Below, piece after piece: positions 1 to 8,182 of a stretch of DNA of 64,000 nt. Source of the DNA: Marivibrio halodurans (GTDB taxonomy: Bacteria; Pseudomonadota; Alphaproteobacteria; UBA8366; Aestuariispiraceae); assembly GCF_017963645.1 (NCBI RefSeq), contig NZ_JAGMWN010000004.1, positions 372,001-436,000 on the forward strand, in the 5' to 3' direction. A program made the position numbers and the translations under genes. A model generated the notes under the pieces. The model searched no databases. It was not told where the DNA came from and saw nothing but the letters and a program-made list of their open reading frames with translations. Positions within the stretch are counted from its first letter, which is position 1. Each line of letters opens with the position of its first letter.

Positions 1-3000
1 GCTGTCACGTTCGACCGCGTCGCCGGCCTCCTCTATCTCACGCGCCAGACGCTCTCCACCATGGGCGCGCGGCTTCACGAAGCGGGCGAGGCCGAGATAG
101 ATCACCGGCGCCAGGAAGAGCGTGTAGAGCGTGGCGAGGCCGAGCCCACCGAAAACCACCCAGCCGATCGCCCCGCGCGCCTCCGCGCCCGCCCCCGCGC
201 CCAGGATCAAGGGCAGACCGCCGATCACGGTCGACAGCATTGTCATCATGACCGGGCGCAAGCGCACGATCGCCGCGTTGCGCACCGCCGCGCGCACGGA
301 ATAGCCCTGATCGCGCAGTTGGTCGGCGAACTCGACCACCAGGATTCCGTTCTTCGCCATCAAGCCCACCAGCATGATAAGGCCGATCTGGCTATAGATA
401 TTGAGGCTTGTTCCGGTCAGGAACAGCGCGAAGATCGCCGCGGAAACCCCGAAGGGCACGGTCAGGATGATCACCAGCGCGGAATTGAAGCTCTCGAACT
501 GCGCGGCCAGAACCAACAGCACCACCAGAATCGCGACGCCGAAGGTGACCGCGACGTCGATCGACGTCTGCTCCAGCGTCTCAGCCTCGCCAAGCAATCG
601 AAGCGTTATGCCCTGCGGCAGCACCTCGTCGCCGAGCGCCTCGATATCCGGGATCGCATCGCTCAATTCGTAACCGGGTAGAAGCGCGGCATCAATCTCC
701 ACCGCGCGCTTCTGGGCATTACGGTCGAGTTCCGTCGCGACGCCGGATTCGCTGACCGAGACCAGGGAAACCAGCGGAATCATCCGGCCATCCTCGGTGG
801 CGACGAACAGATTGCGCAAATCCTCCGGCCCGTCGATCGTACCGGCCATCGATTGCAGCATGACCGGGACGGATTCGTCGCGCACGGTAAGGTCCGTCAC
901 CTCGTAGCCATCGACCATGGCCCGCAGCGTGGTCGATATCCCCTCGATCGGGATGCCCAGATCGGATGCTCGTCGCCGGTCTATCTCAAGGGAGAGTTCC
1001 GGCTGGGTCGCCTGATACGATAGACGAATATCGTCCATCTTGCCCGGGAACCGCTCCTGCATGGCGGCCATCATCGCGTCGCCCGCGTCCGCCAGTTCCT
1101 GATAGTCATTGCCGAGAAGCGCGATTTCCAAGCCCCCGGTCCCCCCGCCAAGCCCCAGGCTGTTGGGCGAGAAGATACGGACATTGGCCCCCGGAATCCC
1201 GGCCAGTTGCCGGCGCAGGCTGTCGCCGATCTCCTGCTGCGAGCGGGTACGCATCTCCCAGGGTTGCAGCGGCGCGACGGTATAGGCGCGGTGCATGTCG
1301 TACCGGCCGACGATGCTGAAGATCGTTTGCACGGTGCCGTCGGCGCGCAGCGGCCGCAGCGCCTCCTCCACCTTCTCGACCTGACGGGCCATGTATTCGA
1401 GGCCGACACCGTCCGGCCCGCTCATCCAGACCAGGACAACGCCACGATCCTCCACCGGGACGAGTTCCTGATCGATATCCCGGATCAGGACCGCGGAGGC
1501 GACCGCCGCCGCCAGCGCGATGGCGACCACGATCAGAGGTGCCTTGAGCGCCCAATCGATCATGCGCGCGAAGAGATCGGCGACGGGCTTGCCGATCGCG
1601 CCCAAGCCGCTGCCTTGCGCCGTGCGGCGATCGTCCGGCCGGTCGCGGGTATCGGGCAGGCGCGCGGCCAGCATCGGACAGAGCGTGAGCGCCACCACGG
1701 AGGAAAGCACCACCGCGATCGCGAGAACGAAGCCGAACTCCGTGAAGAGGCGGCCGGCCGTGCCCGGCAGGAAGGAGATCGGCACGAAAACCGATATCAA
1801 GGTGGCCGTCGTCGCCAGGACGGCGAAGAAGACTTGGCGCGTGCCGGCAGCCGCGGCCGCGAAGGGAGCGAGTCCCTGGGCGCGGCGACGTTGGATATTC
1901 TCCAGAACGACGATGGAATCATCGACGATGAGCCCCGTCGCCAACACCAGGGCGAGCAGTGTCAGGATATTGATGGAGAAGCCGACGAGCCAGATCGCCG
2001 CCACCGTGCCGATCAGCGCGACCGGAATCGTCGCCGCCGGAATAAGGGTCGGCCGGATCGACCCCATGAAAAGATAGATCACCGCGATCACGATCACCAC
2101 CGCCAGGCCGAGGGTGACGAGAACCTCCTTGATCGCGCTGCGGATGAAGACGGCGTCGTCGGAGACCATGACGATCCGCGCCTGTTTCAGCCGGGCGTTC
2201 ATCCGATCCACCGCGCGCGCGATCCCATCCGAGATGGCCACCGTGTTGGACTGCGCCTGACGCACCACCCCCAGGCCGATGACGCGCTGGCCGTCCACCT
2301 GCACATAGGAGGTCGCGTCCGCTGGACCGTAGAAGATTTCCGCCACGTCCCCCAGCCGGAGGTGATCGCGCACGATCAGGTTCTCGATCTTCTCGGTCTG
2401 CCAGATCGAGGCGTCGGCGCGCACGATCAGCATCTGATCGTCGGATTTGTAGCTGCCGGCGGGTACGTCGAAATTGGCGCGGTCCAGGACGGCGGCCAAT
2501 TGATCGACCGTCAGCCCGTAGCCGGCAAGCTTCAAGGGATCGACGACGACGCGCAGAACCTGCTCACGATCACCGAAAAGACGAACTTCCGCGACTCCGG
2601 CCACGCTCGACAAGTCTGTCGCGATCTCCTCGTCGGCCAGTTCGGTCAACTCCGCCTCGCTCAGGCTGTCGCTGACGACGGCGAGGCGGATGATCGGCTC
2701 CGCATCCGCGTCCGCCTTGACCACGGTAAGATCCTCGACCCCGTCCGGCAGTTCCCGCTCCACGCCGGCGACCGCCTCGCGCAGGTCGTTCGCGGCCTCT
2801 GTCAGATCGACCCCCGGATTGAACTCGACGCGAATGCGCGCGTTGTTCTCCTCGCTCGAACTCTCGATCGAGCGGACGCCGGGAACGCGGGCGGCCGCCC
2901 CCTCGATCACGCTGGTGACTTCGGAGTCCATCGTCTCCGGCGCGGCGCCGTCCCACACCGCCCGGATCGAGATGGTCGGCCGGTCGATATCCGGAAGCTC

Positions 3001-3210
3001 CCGCACCTCGACCCCCAATATGGCGGCCAGCCCGGCGATCACGATCAATAGATTGGCGACGACGACCAGGACAGGACGGCGGATCGAGAGTGCCGGCACT
3101 CCGCTGAGCAACCGACCGGAAACGCCCGCGCGCAAGGAGCGGCCGGGGCTGTCCTGGCCGCCTCCATCGCCGGAGGGTTCCGTTCCGGCGCTTTCGCCCT
3201 CGCCCGCCAT
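1..3210 (-). CDS. RND efflux pump inner-membrane permease (HAE1/AcrB-type), 3' end cut by window edge
   Basis: Proton-driven trimeric inner-membrane pump that exports drugs or other hydrophobic compounds with a periplasmic adaptor and an outer-membrane channel. The minus frame from the ATG at 3210 is open to base 1 (1070 codons). After a Gly/Ser-rich start of about 35 residues it reads into typical RND sequence: TM1 with VLVVVANLLIVIAGLAAILG, the pseudo-symmetric porter region, and near the edge the last TM pair (GWVVFGGLGLATLYTLFLAP). Only the C-terminal tail should be missing. Its ATG overlaps the adaptor's stop (TGATG), so the two are translationally coupled. HAE1 pumps usually have 1020-1060 residues, which fits. 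Substrate unknown; no outer-membrane channel gene is visible. Confidence 0.93.
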   Translation of the reverse strand, partial: MAGEGESAGTEPSGDGGGQDSPGRSLRAGVSGRLLSGVPALSIRRPVLVVVANLLIVIAGLAAILGVEVRELPDIDRPTISIRAVWDGAAPETMDSEVTSVIEGAAARVPGVRSIESSSEENNARIRVEFNPGVDLTEAANDLREAVAGVERELPDGVEDLTVVKADADAEPIIRLAVVSDSLSEAELTELADEEIATDLSSVAGVAEVRLFGDREQVLRVVVDPLKLAGYGLTVDQLAAVLDRANFDVPAGSYKSDDQMLIVRADASIWQTEKIENLIVRDHLRLGDVAEIFYGPADATSYVQVDGQRVIGLGVVRQAQSNTVAISDGIARAVDRMNARLKQARIVMVSDDAVFIRSAIKEVLVTLGLAVVIVIAVIYLFMGSIRPTLIPAATIPVALIGTVAAIWLVGFSINILTLLALVLATGLIVDDSIVVLENIQRRRAQGLAPFAAAAAGTRQVFFAVLATTATLISVFVPISFLPGTAGRLFTEFGFVLAIAVVLSSVVALTLCPMLAARLPDTRDRPDDRRTAQGSGLGAIGKPVADLFARMIDWALKAPLIVVAIALAAAVASAVLIRDIDQELVPVEDRGVVLVWMSGPDGVGLEYMARQVEKVEEALRPLRADGTVQTIFSIVGRYDMHRAYTVAPLQPWEMRTRSQQEIGDSLRRQLAGIPGANVRIFSPNSLGLGGGTGGLEIALLGNDYQELADAGDAMMAAMQERFPGKMDDIRLSYQATQPELSLEIDRRRASDLGIPIEGISTTLRAMVDGYEVTDLTVRDESVPVMLQSMAGTIDGPEDLRNLFVATEDGRMIPLVSLVSVSESGVATELDRNAQKRAVEIDAALLPGYELSDAIPDIEALGDEVLPQGITLRLLGEAETLEQTSIDVAVTFGVAILVVLLVLAAQFESFNSALVIILTVPFGVSAAIFALFLTGTSLNIYSQIGLIMLVGLMAKNGILVVEFADQLRDQGYSVRAAVRNAAIVRLRPVMMTMLSTVIGGLPLILGAGAGAEARGAIGWVVFGGLGLATLYTLFLAPVIYLGLARFVKPRAHGGERLAREIEEAGDAVERDS

Positions 3211-4355
3211 CAGCTCGGCCCGCTTCCCGCCCCGGCGGTTCCGTCGAGCGGGGCCGGCTCACGCCGGTCGGTGATGCTGAGCTTCACCCCTTCGCGCATC
3301 CGCTGAACCCCTTCGAAGACAACCTCGTCGCCAGCCCGAAGTCCTCCCTCGATCAGAACGCGGCCGCGCCTGCGGGATTTCACCGTGATGAAGAGTTTCT
3401 CGGCCCGGCCTTCCGCATCCACGCGCCAGATATAGGCGCCGTCGCGCCCCCAGAGGACCGCGACCTCGGGGACGGCGGCCCGCTCCTCCCCCGCCATGTC
3501 GATTGAAACGGCAAAGGCCATGCCGGGGCGCAGGATGTCCTCGTCATTGGGGAGGCGCGCACGCACACGCACGGTGCGCGAGACCGAATCGACGCGCGCG
3601 TCGATGGCACTGATCTTTCCGGCCAACACTTGGTCGGCCAAGCTCCAGGTTCGGGCGCGAACCGGCTGCCCCAGCGACAATCGGGTCAAAAACCCTTCCG
3701 GCACCTCGAAATCCACCAACAGGCTGGAGCGATCGTCGAAGCTCGCGATCTCGGTATCGGTCGTCACCCGGTCGCCGGGTTCGACCTGGGCGATCCCGAT
3801 CACGCCGTCGAAGGGCGCGCGCAAGGTTCGATCCTCCAAAGCCACCTCGGCCTGATCACGCTCCAACTCCGCGCGGTCCAGCGTCGTTTGCGCCGTGTCC
3901 ACCTCGCTTTCCGAAACGGCGCCGGTGCGCACCGCACGCTTGAACCGTTCCAGGGTCTGTCGGGCATCGCGCACGGCGACGAGCGCGAGGTCGAGCGCGA
4001 GTTGCTCGCGCCGGTCGTCCAGCCGCATTAGCGGCGCGCCGGCCTCGACATGGTCGCCGGCCTCGAACAGAACCTCCGACACCTCGCCACCGACCTGCGG
4101 ATAAAGCGTCACGGATTGTTGCGCGCGTCCACTCCCCACGGCCTCGATAACCGTATCCGCGCGGACACGCACGACCGGCGCGACGACCACCGGGACCCCT
4201 TCCGCCTCCGGCGTGATCGGCGTCGCGGAACCGCCATTGCCGGCCGGCGGTTCAACTCCGATCATCTGACGCAGGGCGGGGTCGTCGATGTTCCAAAGCC
4301 CGTATCCCAAAAGGGCCAGGACACCGATCACCAACAATTGGCGAACGATCGACAT
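3210..4355 (-). CDS. RND efflux periplasmic adaptor (membrane fusion protein)
   Basis: Periplasmic adaptor (381 aa) linking the downstream RND permease to an outer-membrane channel. One N-terminal TM (RQLLVIGVLALLGYGLW) anchors it; a split lipoyl/biotinyl-like domain follows (GGEVSEVLFEAGDHVEAGAPLMRLDD, second half APFDGVIGIAQVEPGDRV), interrupted by a short helical hairpin with heptad-like leucines (about residues 115-170), then the beta-barrel and membrane-proximal domains. Its stop overlaps the permease start. The 189-base gap up to the XRE gene holds two tandem 17-bp palindromes that may control this operon. Confidence 0.93.
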   Translation of the reverse strand: MSIVRQLLVIGVLALLGYGLWNIDDPALRQMIGVEPPAGNGGSATPITPEAEGVPVVVAPVVRVRADTVIEAVGSGRAQQSVTLYPQVGGEVSEVLFEAGDHVEAGAPLMRLDDRREQLALDLALVAVRDARQTLERFKRAVRTGAVSESEVDTAQTTLDRAELERDQAEVALEDRTLRAPFDGVIGIAQVEPGDRVTTDTEIASFDDRSSLLVDFEVPEGFLTRLSLGQPVRARTWSLADQVLAGKISAIDARVDSVSRTVRVRARLPNDEDILRPGMAFAVSIDMAGEERAAVPEVAVLWGRDGAYIWRVDAEGRAEKLFITVKSRRRGRVLIEGGLRAGDEVVFEGVQRMREGVKLSITDRREPAPLDGTAGAGSGPS

Positions 4356-4380
4356 TGCGTGGGCGAAACTCCAGCCTTTC

Positions 4381-4421
4381 GGGCGCGCGACGCGCCCATC
4401 CTCTTATCCCTCGAAGGGATA
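4381..4421. promoter_or_regulatory. Two tandem 17-bp palindromes upstream of the efflux operon
   Basis: GGGCGCGCGACGCGCCC (4381-4397) and TATCCCTCGAAGGGATA (4405-4421) are each perfect 7-bp inverted repeats around a central CGA, 24 bp centre to centre, 26-66 bases upstream of the adaptor start. They could be two operator sites on the same helix face or two triloop hairpins in the leader mRNA. The palindromes are seen; a regulatory role is inferred. Confidence 0.5.
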
Positions 4422-4544
4422 TACGATTCGCTGCGCCGCCACGATTATCCTCGTCGGAAATTATCCACGGACGGTATCCGGGACACGCGACCCTTCATGG
4501 CAAGGACGAAACCGATCATATCGTTTCTCACGACGCCGGTCGGT

Positions 4545-4985
4545 CTAGGCCGCGTCGCGGCGGTTATTCACGGCACCGCTCCCGTCGTCGTCATCGGAAG
4601 GCTTCGGCGCTCCCTCCCCGCGCCCCTGCGCCGCGAGGATAAGGGAGTGAATCTGGTCGCGCAGTGCCTCGCTCTCGATCCGTTCCAGGTCGAGCGCTAT
4701 GCCGCGCAATCGCCGTTCGCGCGCCGCGCTGCGGGCGATATCCGATGCGGGTGAATTGACGTCCTCGGTATCCAGCCCGGCATAGAAGGTTTCGATATTG
4801 ACGTTCAGAAGCGTCGCGAACTGCCACAGCCGGCTGGCACCGATCCTGTTCGCGCCGTTCTCGTACTTCTGAATCTGCTGGTTGCTGAGCCCGACCGCCT
4901 GGCCGAGTTGCACTTGGCTGAAACCGCGGGCCTCACGCACCGCGCGGAGCTGGCGGCCGACATGGGCGTCAATTCGATCCGGCAT
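4545..4985 (-). CDS. XRE-family helix-turn-helix transcriptional regulator
   Basis: DNA-binding protein of 146 aa. Residues about 10-66 form a Cro/CI-type HTH (LRAVREARGFSQVQLGQAVG followed by SNQQIQKYENGANRI), the pattern of a common alphaproteobacterial XRE family. The rest is a charged, helical C-terminus (residues 75-120) and an acidic, probably disordered tail. No sensor domain is visible. It lies upstream of the RND operon on the same strand and divergent from the GNAT/LuxR-like pair, so it could control either; the palindromes in front of the efflux adaptor are candidate targets. Inference only. Confidence 0.88.
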   Translation of the reverse strand: MPDRIDAHVGRQLRAVREARGFSQVQLGQAVGLSNQQIQKYENGANRIGASRLWQFATLLNVNIETFYAGLDTEDVNSPASDIARSAARERRLRGIALDLERIESEALRDQIHSLILAAQGRGEGAPKPSDDDDGSGAVNNRRDAA

Positions 4986-5382
4986 GGCTCATTCCTCGAT
5001 AGCTGACCGCCGCCGCCGGTCCGCGAAAACGCAACCGAAGCGGGACAATCCTGTTTTCTCTTGGAAGACCGCCATGCCGGGACCATCCCCGGAGCGGCAT
5101 GCCGGACGGGCATCGAACCCACGGCATATATTAGATTTAGTGTAACCGCTTTGCCGCATGGCGCAACGTTAAATTAGAATTTCGCGCGCGCTTGCGTAAA
5201 CTATAGGTTGGGGTCGCGGCCGACCCGGCTCCGCGCGGACCGGCATGCGCGCCCCGAGCCCCCGGTCGCGCGCCAGCCGCGTCCCCCCGGGGGAATACGA
5301 TCGGGGACACGATCGGGAACGCGGTTCGGGAACGCCCCCGGATCGACGGCCGCAACGGATGGACGGAAAGGGGTCATTGGCC
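4986..5382. promoter_or_regulatory. 397-base divergent intergenic region with AT-rich core
   Basis: No convincing gene. Most of it is GC-rich, but about 5120-5205 is distinctly AT-rich and holds the interrupted palindrome AAATTAGAATTT (5171-5182) and AT-rich -10-like strings (ATATATT, ACTATA). This is the expected place for the divergent promoters of the XRE gene and the GNAT/LuxR-like pair. I could not pick a confident -35/-10 pair. A longer reading frame for the GNAT gene begins at 5245, but its N-terminal part is Arg/Pro-rich and looks non-coding. Confidence 0.45.
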
Positions 5383-5982
5383 ATGCATACCGGCAAGATC
5401 ACCGGCACGACATATCACGGGCTGGAGATTCGTCTCGTCACCACGATGGACGAGTTGATGCAGTGCTTCGCGGTCAGGTCGGCCGCGTTCCTGGGCCGCG
5501 AGGGAGAACCTTACGCGGAGGAATTCGACGGCAACGACATGAGCGGGGCCACGCACCTCCTGGCCCTGGAAAGAGGCGTGCCGGTTGGCACGATACGCGT
5601 GCGCATCCTGTCCAGCGGCGATGGCGGCGTCGCCACATGGCAGCGCTTCGCAAGCGTGCCGAGCGGCAAGCTCGCCATGAAGGTGCTGCGCGCACTGGCC
5701 GAGGCCGCCGCCGACTACACCCGCTTCAAGCAGGTGGAGCGGGTCATCGGCGAGGTGGCGGACGACCGTCTGCTCCGTTTCTGGGAACGCTTCGGGTTCC
5801 GCCGCGTCGACGCGCCGCCGGTGGTCTATAACGGCGTGCGCTATCAACGTATCGAGGCGCGCTTCTCCCGCCTCGGCTCGACCTCCGACGAAGCCGGCGG
5901 GCGCGAGGCGGATTTCTTCTACGCCTGGCGCGAGAAGGCCGCGCTCCACCTCTCCGCGCCGCTGGAGCGGGAGGCCGCCTGA
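5383..5982 (+). CDS. GNAT-fold acyltransferase, autoinducer-synthase/FeeM-like in layout
   Basis: Predicted GNAT-superfamily acyltransferase, 199 aa. I chose the ATG at 5383 because GGAAAGGGG lies at the right distance; the in-frame upstream part is Arg/Pro-rich and unlikely to be coding. Residues 14-75 read IRLVTTMDELMQCFAVRSAAF, EPYAEEFDGND, THLLALERGVPVGTIRVRI. The spacing R32, F36, D49, D52 and the GTIRVR strand recalls LuxI-type and N-acyl-amino-acid synthases (FeeM), though the Trp typical of LuxI is absent. Residues 100-140 carry the C-terminal GNAT helix and strand. The stop directly abuts the ATG of a LuxR-like gene. Substrate unknown; ordinary N-acetylation is the conservative alternative. 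Confidence 0.75.
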   Translation: MHTGKITGTTYHGLEIRLVTTMDELMQCFAVRSAAFLGREGEPYAEEFDGNDMSGATHLLALERGVPVGTIRVRILSSGDGGVATWQRFASVPSGKLAMKVLRALAEAAADYTRFKQVERVIGEVADDRLLRFWERFGFRRVDAPPVVYNGVRYQRIEARFSRLGSTSDEAGGREADFFYAWREKAALHLSAPLEREAA

Positions 5983-6723
5983 ATGCCGACCGAAGGACCG
6001 GCGAATCGCATGGGAAGCAAGGGCGCGAGCGGTCTGTTGGCGGAAGTCGCCGCGGCCCACGACGTGGAGGCGTTGCATCATGCGCTTCTTGCGTCAGGAA
6101 TTCCGTTCCTCTTCTGGCAACGCTACGAGCCGGACACCGTGGCGACCTGGGACCGCTTTCCGGCCGGTTTCTTCGCCCACTATTACGGTACGGATGCCGA
6201 CCAGGAATGCGCCGTCGCCCAGGCGGTGCGCGCCAATTGGCAACTCTTCGCCTTCGATCAGGCTCGTGCCGCGCTCGGCGCGGGCGGAGGGGCGAAGGCG
6301 GCCGAACGGGTGTGGCGGGCGTTCGGTGTCGCGGACGGTTTAGTGGTGCCGGGGGGCTTGGCCACGACCCGAACGATCACCGTGCTCGGCTTTCCGCGGG
6401 ACGGCCGGGCGCGCGCGATGATCGCGGGCCAGGCGGCGGCACTGCGTTGCCTTGCCTCCCAACTCGACAGGTTTCTGATGGATTCGGATATTCTGGTCCG
6501 TATTCCCCGTCAGTTGATTCCACTTTCGGATGCCATGCGCGACGTTCTGCGCATACAGATCGAGCACCCGGGACTAACGGCGGAGGAACAGGCCAACGCT
6601 CTCGGCATCTCGCCCCGGATGCTGGAGAAACGCCACAAGCAGATCGCCAAGCGGTTCGGTGTCTCCAGCTTCGCCGGCGCGGTCGCGGTGGCCGTCCGCA
6701 CGCCGGCCGCCTATTGGCGCTAG
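5983..6723 (+). CDS. LuxR-family regulator with autoinducer-binding-like domain
   Basis: Predicted transcription factor, 246 aa. Residues about 40-165 resemble the LuxR autoinducer-binding fold: FPAGFFAHYYGTDAD, then ANWQLF, then FGVADGLVVPGGL where LuxR proteins have the FGL-x-G-V-x-x-P strand. Residues 181-240 fit a GerE-type HTH (LSDAMRDVLRIQIEHPGLTA, ALGISPRMLEKRHKQIAKRF). GGGAGG at 5969-5974, eight bases before the ATG, supports this start, which follows the GNAT stop without a gap. Typical LuxR length is 230-250. Several ligand-pocket residues differ (Phe where the first Trp is expected), so a non-AHL ligand is plausible. The TAG stop lies in a palindrome. Confidence 0.78.
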   Translation: MPTEGPANRMGSKGASGLLAEVAAAHDVEALHHALLASGIPFLFWQRYEPDTVATWDRFPAGFFAHYYGTDADQECAVAQAVRANWQLFAFDQARAALGAGGGAKAAERVWRAFGVADGLVVPGGLATTRTITVLGFPRDGRARAMIAGQAAALRCLASQLDRFLMDSDILVRIPRQLIPLSDAMRDVLRIQIEHPGLTAEEQANALGISPRMLEKRHKQIAKRFGVSSFAGAVAVAVRTPAAYWR

Positions 6724-6753
6724 AGCCTGATGATATGATATCATCGGGCTCTA
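6721..6753. repeat. 33-bp palindrome containing the stop codons of both convergent genes
   Basis: Two 16-base arms beginning TAGAGCC and ending GGCTCTA around a single central base, with one T-G mismatch. The left TAG is the stop of the LuxR-like gene; the right end read on the minus strand is the TAG stop of the Cys-rich gene. It could act as a bidirectional terminator although no T-tract follows. A related TAGA...TCTA element lies at 28490-28520. Confidence 0.7.
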
Positions 6754-7071
6754 ATCCCGCTCGCCCGCGACGGCCCGCCGATCGATCGAGCCGAAGGCAA
6801 ATGGAGTGAACGATCCCCCCGTCGCCAGCGGACAAGAAGCGGCATAGCCCATATCGGGCACGGAGATGGGGCGCGCAGATTTCGCCCCGGCGATGGCCTC
6901 CTCCAACCGGGCGACGCAACGAGAGACGGCACAGGACGCATGGTGCGGGCAAGAGGCCGTGTCACGTCGATCCGGTGTCGTGCGATCGCATGTGCGGCAC
7001 AGGTCACGAAGATCGGCCCGAGCCTCGCTCAGCCGGTCGAAATAGGGCGGGCGGCGCATGAAAGTGGACAT
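6751..7071 (-). CDS. Small cysteine-rich protein of unknown function
   Basis: A 106-residue protein I do not recognise. The start is the ATG at 7071: a near-perfect Shine-Dalgarno (AAGGAGG) sits nine bases upstream, too close to the in-frame GTG at 7077. Residues 25-50 hold a cysteine cluster (CRTC, then CPHHASC, then SRC) with two His nearby, suggesting a small metal-binding site. The rest has no recognisable domain and no signal peptide or TM segment. It converges on the LuxR-like gene. The strong ribosome-binding site is the main argument that it is real. Confidence 0.6.
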   Translation of the reverse strand: MSTFMRRPPYFDRLSEARADLRDLCRTCDRTTPDRRDTASCPHHASCAVSRCVARLEEAIAGAKSARPISVPDMGYAASCPLATGGSFTPFAFGSIDRRAVAGERD

Positions 7072-7228
7072 CTTCACGATCCTCCTTGGATGCGGCGCGA
7101 AGATGCATCGCCAGTCGTTAACGGCACGTGAATGGACGCGCGATTCACCACCGTGCGAATACGCCCTCCCCCCGCATCGCGGGGCGTGATCCAGCCCGCG
7201 CGCGCCATCGGTCTGGATAAAGGAACCG

Positions 7229-8182
7229 TCAGGGCAGGAAGAATCGCACCGGCACGACGAGTTCGAGCCGATCCTGCCCCATCTCGTCGGGCATGGCCGG
7301 CAGGGGCTGCGCGCGTTCGATCATCGCCACCACCTCGTGATCCAGCACCTCGTGACCGGAACTGCGTTGCACCCGGTAATCGAGGACACGGCCGTCACGG
7401 TCCATGGAGAAATACAGCAACGCCTCCCCCTCCTGGCGACGGCGCTGGGCGCGACGGGGATATTCCTTATGCCGCTCCAGCCAAGCCTGAAGCGCGGAGA
7501 GATAGTCACGCGCCGCGCCCGGCGTGCCGCCACTGGCGGAACCGTCGCCGCTGCCGGCATCGGGCGCCGCCTTGTTCCCGGCCTTGCCCGCCGCCCCTTC
7601 GGTCGAGGCGGTTTCGGACGGGGCCTCCGTCGTCTCGGTCTCGGCGGCCTCGACCTGCTGCGCCGCCGGGGCTTCCGCGACCTGGGTCGGCGGCTCGACC
7701 GGTTGCGGCTCGGGCGGCTTCATCCGGGGGGTCGGCGCTTCGGTCGTCTCGACCACCTCGGTTTCCGGCGGCACGGGCTCGACGGGCTCGACCTGTTCGA
7801 TCGGCTCGGGTTCCGCGGGTTCCGGCACGACAGGTTCGGCCTCGACCGGTTCCGGCTCCTCCGGGGCGGTCTGTTCGGGCGGCGGCGGTTCGACCGCCTC
7901 GACCGGCTCGGCCTCCGCCATTTCGGTCTCTGGCGGCGTGGGCTCGGCCTGCTCCGCCGTCTCGGCCTCCACGGGCTGGGCTTCCGCCGGCGCGGCGGCG
8001 GCGACCGGACCACCAGCCGCCCCGCCGGAGGGGCCGAGCCCAACCTCGACACCGGCGACGCCGGCATGCTGCGCGCCGGATTGGGCGGGCTCCCACAGGA
8101 TCGCCACGACCGTGACAACATGCAGGACCAGGGCGAGCACGAGCGCGGTTACCCAACGGGCCGGACCGATCCGCACCATCAC
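7229..8182 (-). CDS. tonB: TonB energy-transducing protein
   Basis: Couples the ExbB/ExbD proton channel to TonB-dependent outer-membrane receptors. 317 aa: N-terminal anchor (WVTALVLALVLHVVTVVAIL) with the conserved His of the TonB TM helix; a long Pro/Glu/Val-rich spacer (about residues 60-215) with many EP and VE pairs that spans the periplasm; C-terminal TonB domain about 225-317 (YPRRAQRRRQEGEALLYFSM, then the DGRVLDYRVQRSSG strand). The spacer is longer than in E. coli TonB. It overlaps the second exbD by four bases and is the last gene of the operon. Confidence 0.95.
   Translation of the reverse strand: MMVRIGPARWVTALVLALVLHVVTVVAILWEPAQSGAQHAGVAGVEVGLGPSGGAAGGPVAAAAPAEAQPVEAETAEQAEPTPPETEMAEAEPVEAVEPPPPEQTAPEEPEPVEAEPVVPEPAEPEPIEQVEPVEPVPPETEVVETTEAPTPRMKPPEPQPVEPPTQVAEAPAAQQVEAAETETTEAPSETASTEGAAGKAGNKAAPDAGSGDGSASGGTPGAARDYLSALQAWLERHKEYPRRAQRRRQEGEALLYFSMDRDGRVLDYRVQRSSGHEVLDHEVVAMIERAQPLPAMPDEMGQDRLELVVPVRFFLP

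Noticed and set aside
1207-3051. 614-residue plus-strand frame over the RND pump
   Set aside because: His/Arg/Asp-rich antisense shadow; the minus strand encodes a continuous RND permease.
5245-5382. 46-residue N-terminal extension of the GNAT protein
   Set aside because: Arg/Pro-rich, unlike GNAT proteins, and the ATG at 5383 has a good Shine-Dalgarno.
7132-8115. Arg/Pro-rich 327-residue plus-strand frame
   Set aside because: Complement of the Pro/Glu-rich TonB spacer; no ribosome-binding site.
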